From Rhodococcus opacus (GTDB lineage: Bacteria; Actinomycetota; Actinomycetes; Mycobacteriales; Mycobacteriaceae): a stretch of 64,000 nucleotides of DNA. How positions within the stretch are numbered: the first letter of the stretch is position 1; every line of letters begins with the position of its first letter. A program made the translations under genes and the position numbers. The notes beneath the pieces are model-generated. The model was not told where the DNA came from. It saw only the letters and a program-made list of their open reading frames with translations, and made no database searches. Shown here piece after piece: positions 62,723 through 64,000 of this stretch. The DNA lies in NCBI RefSeq assembly GCF_012396235.1, contig NZ_JAAXPA010000032.1:1-64000 (forward strand). Reading direction: 5' to 3'.

Positions 62723-62749
62723 AGCGGGATGGTAACCAGCCATCCCGCT
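62723..62749 (-). terminator. Second hairpin in tandem
   Basis: AGCGGGATGG (62723-62732), TAACCAG, CCATCCCGCT (62740-62749): perfect 10-bp stem between the stop of 62774-63637 and the first terminator, giving two terminators in series. Confidence 0.6.
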
Positions 62750-62773
62750 ACCTGTTACGGAATACTTCGGCGG

Positions 62774-63637
62774 CTACGCCCGGCGGCATGCACCTTCGGC
62801 GCAGGATCTAGGGCCTCGACGAAGTACGAACTTCAGGCCCCGATCTTCGGGCTCCTGCGGCGGCGCTAAGCCTCGCTTCTCAGCAGTGGCCACGGCCCGT
62901 TTCCAGGCGTTGCGTTCGTTGCCAGCACGCCGCGTGCAATCTTTGGAGCAGTACTTTTTCGGCTGGCCCCGGTTGCGTTCCGCCCCGTTGGCTACCTGCC
63001 AGCGCAGGTTGCATCCGGAGCACTGGCACCCCTGGTGCAGTCGTTCTTGGCGCTGCTGTCCGGGCCAAAAGTCCCAAAGAGGGCCAGGGTGATCGTCTCG
63101 ACCTTGGTCGGAGCCAATCAGCGCCAACTCGGCGTCGCTGGCATCTGGGTCGAACTCGCAGCGGTACCGGCTGACAGCCGGGGCAGGCATCGGCCCGCCG
63201 CAGAAGGCGCAGTTGGTGCGCTTGGTGGTCTTCCACGGTCGGCTACGGCGATCATCGACCGTGAAACCGTGTCCCGCCTCGATCATCTGCCCAGCCGGGT
63301 TGTCGAGCGTGTCAGGCTTCGACTGCACTGGCTCGCTGATGTCGCCGCTCTCGAGCTTTTCGTTGTCGGCCTTCGGACGTACGTGTGCAATCTCCGGGCT
63401 GTCGTCGCCGTCGTCGCCCATCACGACCGGGGCTTGCTCGACGAGGCACTTCTTGCCCTGGTCGTCGACATCGACAACGTCGTCCAAGCCGCCGTGAAGT
63501 GGGGTCGCCACCTCCGGGAGATCGGTCGGATCGACCGCGTTGTCCGTCGCGCCAATGGTCGATCCGGGGTCGTCGATGTCCTCGTCCAGGACTCTTTGCC
63601 ACGGCTTCTGCTGACGCGACTTCTGTTGACGACTCAC
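62774..63637 (-). CDS. Cysteine-rich zinc-binding protein with acidic N-terminus (island)
   Basis: 287 residues from GTG 63637. The first 130 residues are acidic and low in order (RQQKSRQQKPWQRVLDEDIDDPG, EQAPVVMGDDGDDSPEIAH). The C-terminal half holds two zinc-type sites: NCAFCGGPMPAP...RYRCEF and HQGCQCSGCNLRW...PKKYCSKDCTRRAGNERNAWKRA, the second with CxxC...CxxxC plus a basic helix. Reads like a DNA-binding accessory protein of a replication or partition module. Strong promoter upstream on the minus strand (63748-63777). Confidence 0.7.
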   Translation of the reverse strand: MSRQQKSRQQKPWQRVLDEDIDDPGSTIGATDNAVDPTDLPEVATPLHGGLDDVVDVDDQGKKCLVEQAPVVMGDDGDDSPEIAHVRPKADNEKLESGDISEPVQSKPDTLDNPAGQMIEAGHGFTVDDRRSRPWKTTKRTNCAFCGGPMPAPAVSRYRCEFDPDASDAELALIGSDQGRDDHPGPLWDFWPGQQRQERLHQGCQCSGCNLRWQVANGAERNRGQPKKYCSKDCTRRAGNERNAWKRAVATAEKRGLAPPQEPEDRGLKFVLRRGPRSCAEGACRRA

Positions 63638-63747
63638 GTGAGCACCACCGTGTAGTTGGTCAATTCGTATTCCTTGGGTGTTGGTGGCAGTTCGTCCCGC
63701 TGCCGTGGGTTTGCTCGATCTGAGCCGTCGTCATCGCCGACAACCGA

Positions 63748-63777
63748 AATATACGGTGTGTCTAACTTGTCAGTCAA
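63748..63777 (-). promoter_or_regulatory. Strong promoter for 62774-63637
   Basis: On the minus strand TTGACT (63772-63777) and TATATT (63748-63753) with an 18-bp spacer. Transcription would start near 63741, leaving a leader of about 100 nt before the GTG at 63637. Confidence 0.65.
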
Positions 63778-63804
63778 GCTAGTTAACCGTGCTAGTGTGG
63801 CGAA

Positions 63805-64000
63805 ATGACGAACTGGCAGGTGGACCGCGACAGCAAGTACTCCGTGACGACGGACTTCGGCCCGAACTACGAATGGGTCGCGGAGATGCAGTGGCCCGAG
63901 GGAGAGACGCAGGGCGGGCCGGCTGTGCTGGTGATCTACCCATCCGACCCCGACACCTGCCCGCCGGGTGGACTGTCGCAGACGGTGCTGAGGGACGTGG
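63805..64000 (+). CDS. Hypothetical protein (3' partial)
   Basis: At least 65 residues from ATG 63805, open to the window edge. TNWQVDRDSKYSVTTDFGPN, EWVAEMQWPEGETQG, then VLVIYPSDPDTCPPGGL. Beta-strand rich; divergent from the zinc-binding protein across 167 bp. No family recognised. Confidence 0.6.
   Translation, partial: MTNWQVDRDSKYSVTTDFGPNYEWVAEMQWPEGETQGGPAVLVIYPSDPDTCPPGGLSQTVLRDV

Noticed and set aside
63760..63800. Promoter for the plus-strand gene at 63805 (TTGTCA and TAGTGT)
   Set aside because: The spacing of 20 bp is too long for a normal sigma-70 type promoter; not claimed.

Overview
The window is high-G+C actinobacterial chromosome. Gene content and order closely follow the Mycobacterium tuberculosis stretch accA3-lat-lrpA-pcd-lhr-nei-glpD2-lpdA-amiA1-amiB1-deoD-pmmB-upp-add-deoA-cdd-sdhCDAB ... 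dacB1-trpS-icd-metY-metX-folD, with extra genes and frequent GTG starts typical of Rhodococcus (a large soil species of the R. jostii/opacus kind is my best guess, by recall of synteny and not by a search).

Region by region. 1-8.4 kb: tail of the biotinylated acyl-CoA carboxylase alpha subunit, small membrane proteins, then a lysine-degradation cluster (lysine 6-aminotransferase, Lrp-type regulator, DUF1338 2-oxoadipate decarboxylase-like protein, aminoadipate-semialdehyde dehydrogenase) followed by an acyl-CoA dehydrogenase-like gene. 8.4-9.8 kb: a decayed DUF222/HNH gene. 9.9-15.1 kb: DNA repair pair lhr-nei2. 15.1-18.2 kb: a TetR repressor with a large palindromic operator that covers a leaderless MpaB-type oxygenase gene, plus membrane proteins. 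18.2-24.8 kb: glycerol catabolism (glpD, glpK), a MocR-like aminotransferase, lpdA. 24.8-37.9 kb: two M20 amidohydrolases and a nucleoside-salvage set (PNP, PmmB, Upp, adenosine deaminase, thymidine phosphorylase, cytidine deaminase), interrupted at 31-33 kb by a four-gene ESX/type VII substrate cassette. 38.1-44.1 kb: sdhCDAB, malate dehydrogenase, DacB carboxypeptidase. 44.1-54.4 kb: YihY, TrpS, XthA, an MFS pump, Icd, then a SAM-IV riboswitch controlling metY-metX, and folD with a pentapeptide-repeat protein.

From about 54.4 kb to the end the character changes: base composition is less uniformly G+C rich, genes are short, unfamiliar and on mixed strands, long stretches are non-coding but rich in perfect hairpins, TTG starts appear, and zinc-finger proteins dominate. 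This accessory island carries a TIR-domain protein with a zinc knuckle, a five-fold zinc-ribbon protein fused to a Vsr-like nuclease, a RepA/RecA-like AAA ATPase next to a run of nine consecutive hairpins, and several orphan proteins. It looks like part of an integrated plasmid or phage-like element with a defence cargo; no integrase, terminase or conjugation gene lies inside the window, so its type and right border are unknown.

Limits: all calls rest on reading the sequence and on recalled family knowledge. Starts are chosen from overlap, ribosome-binding sites and family length and several are ambiguous; these are flagged.
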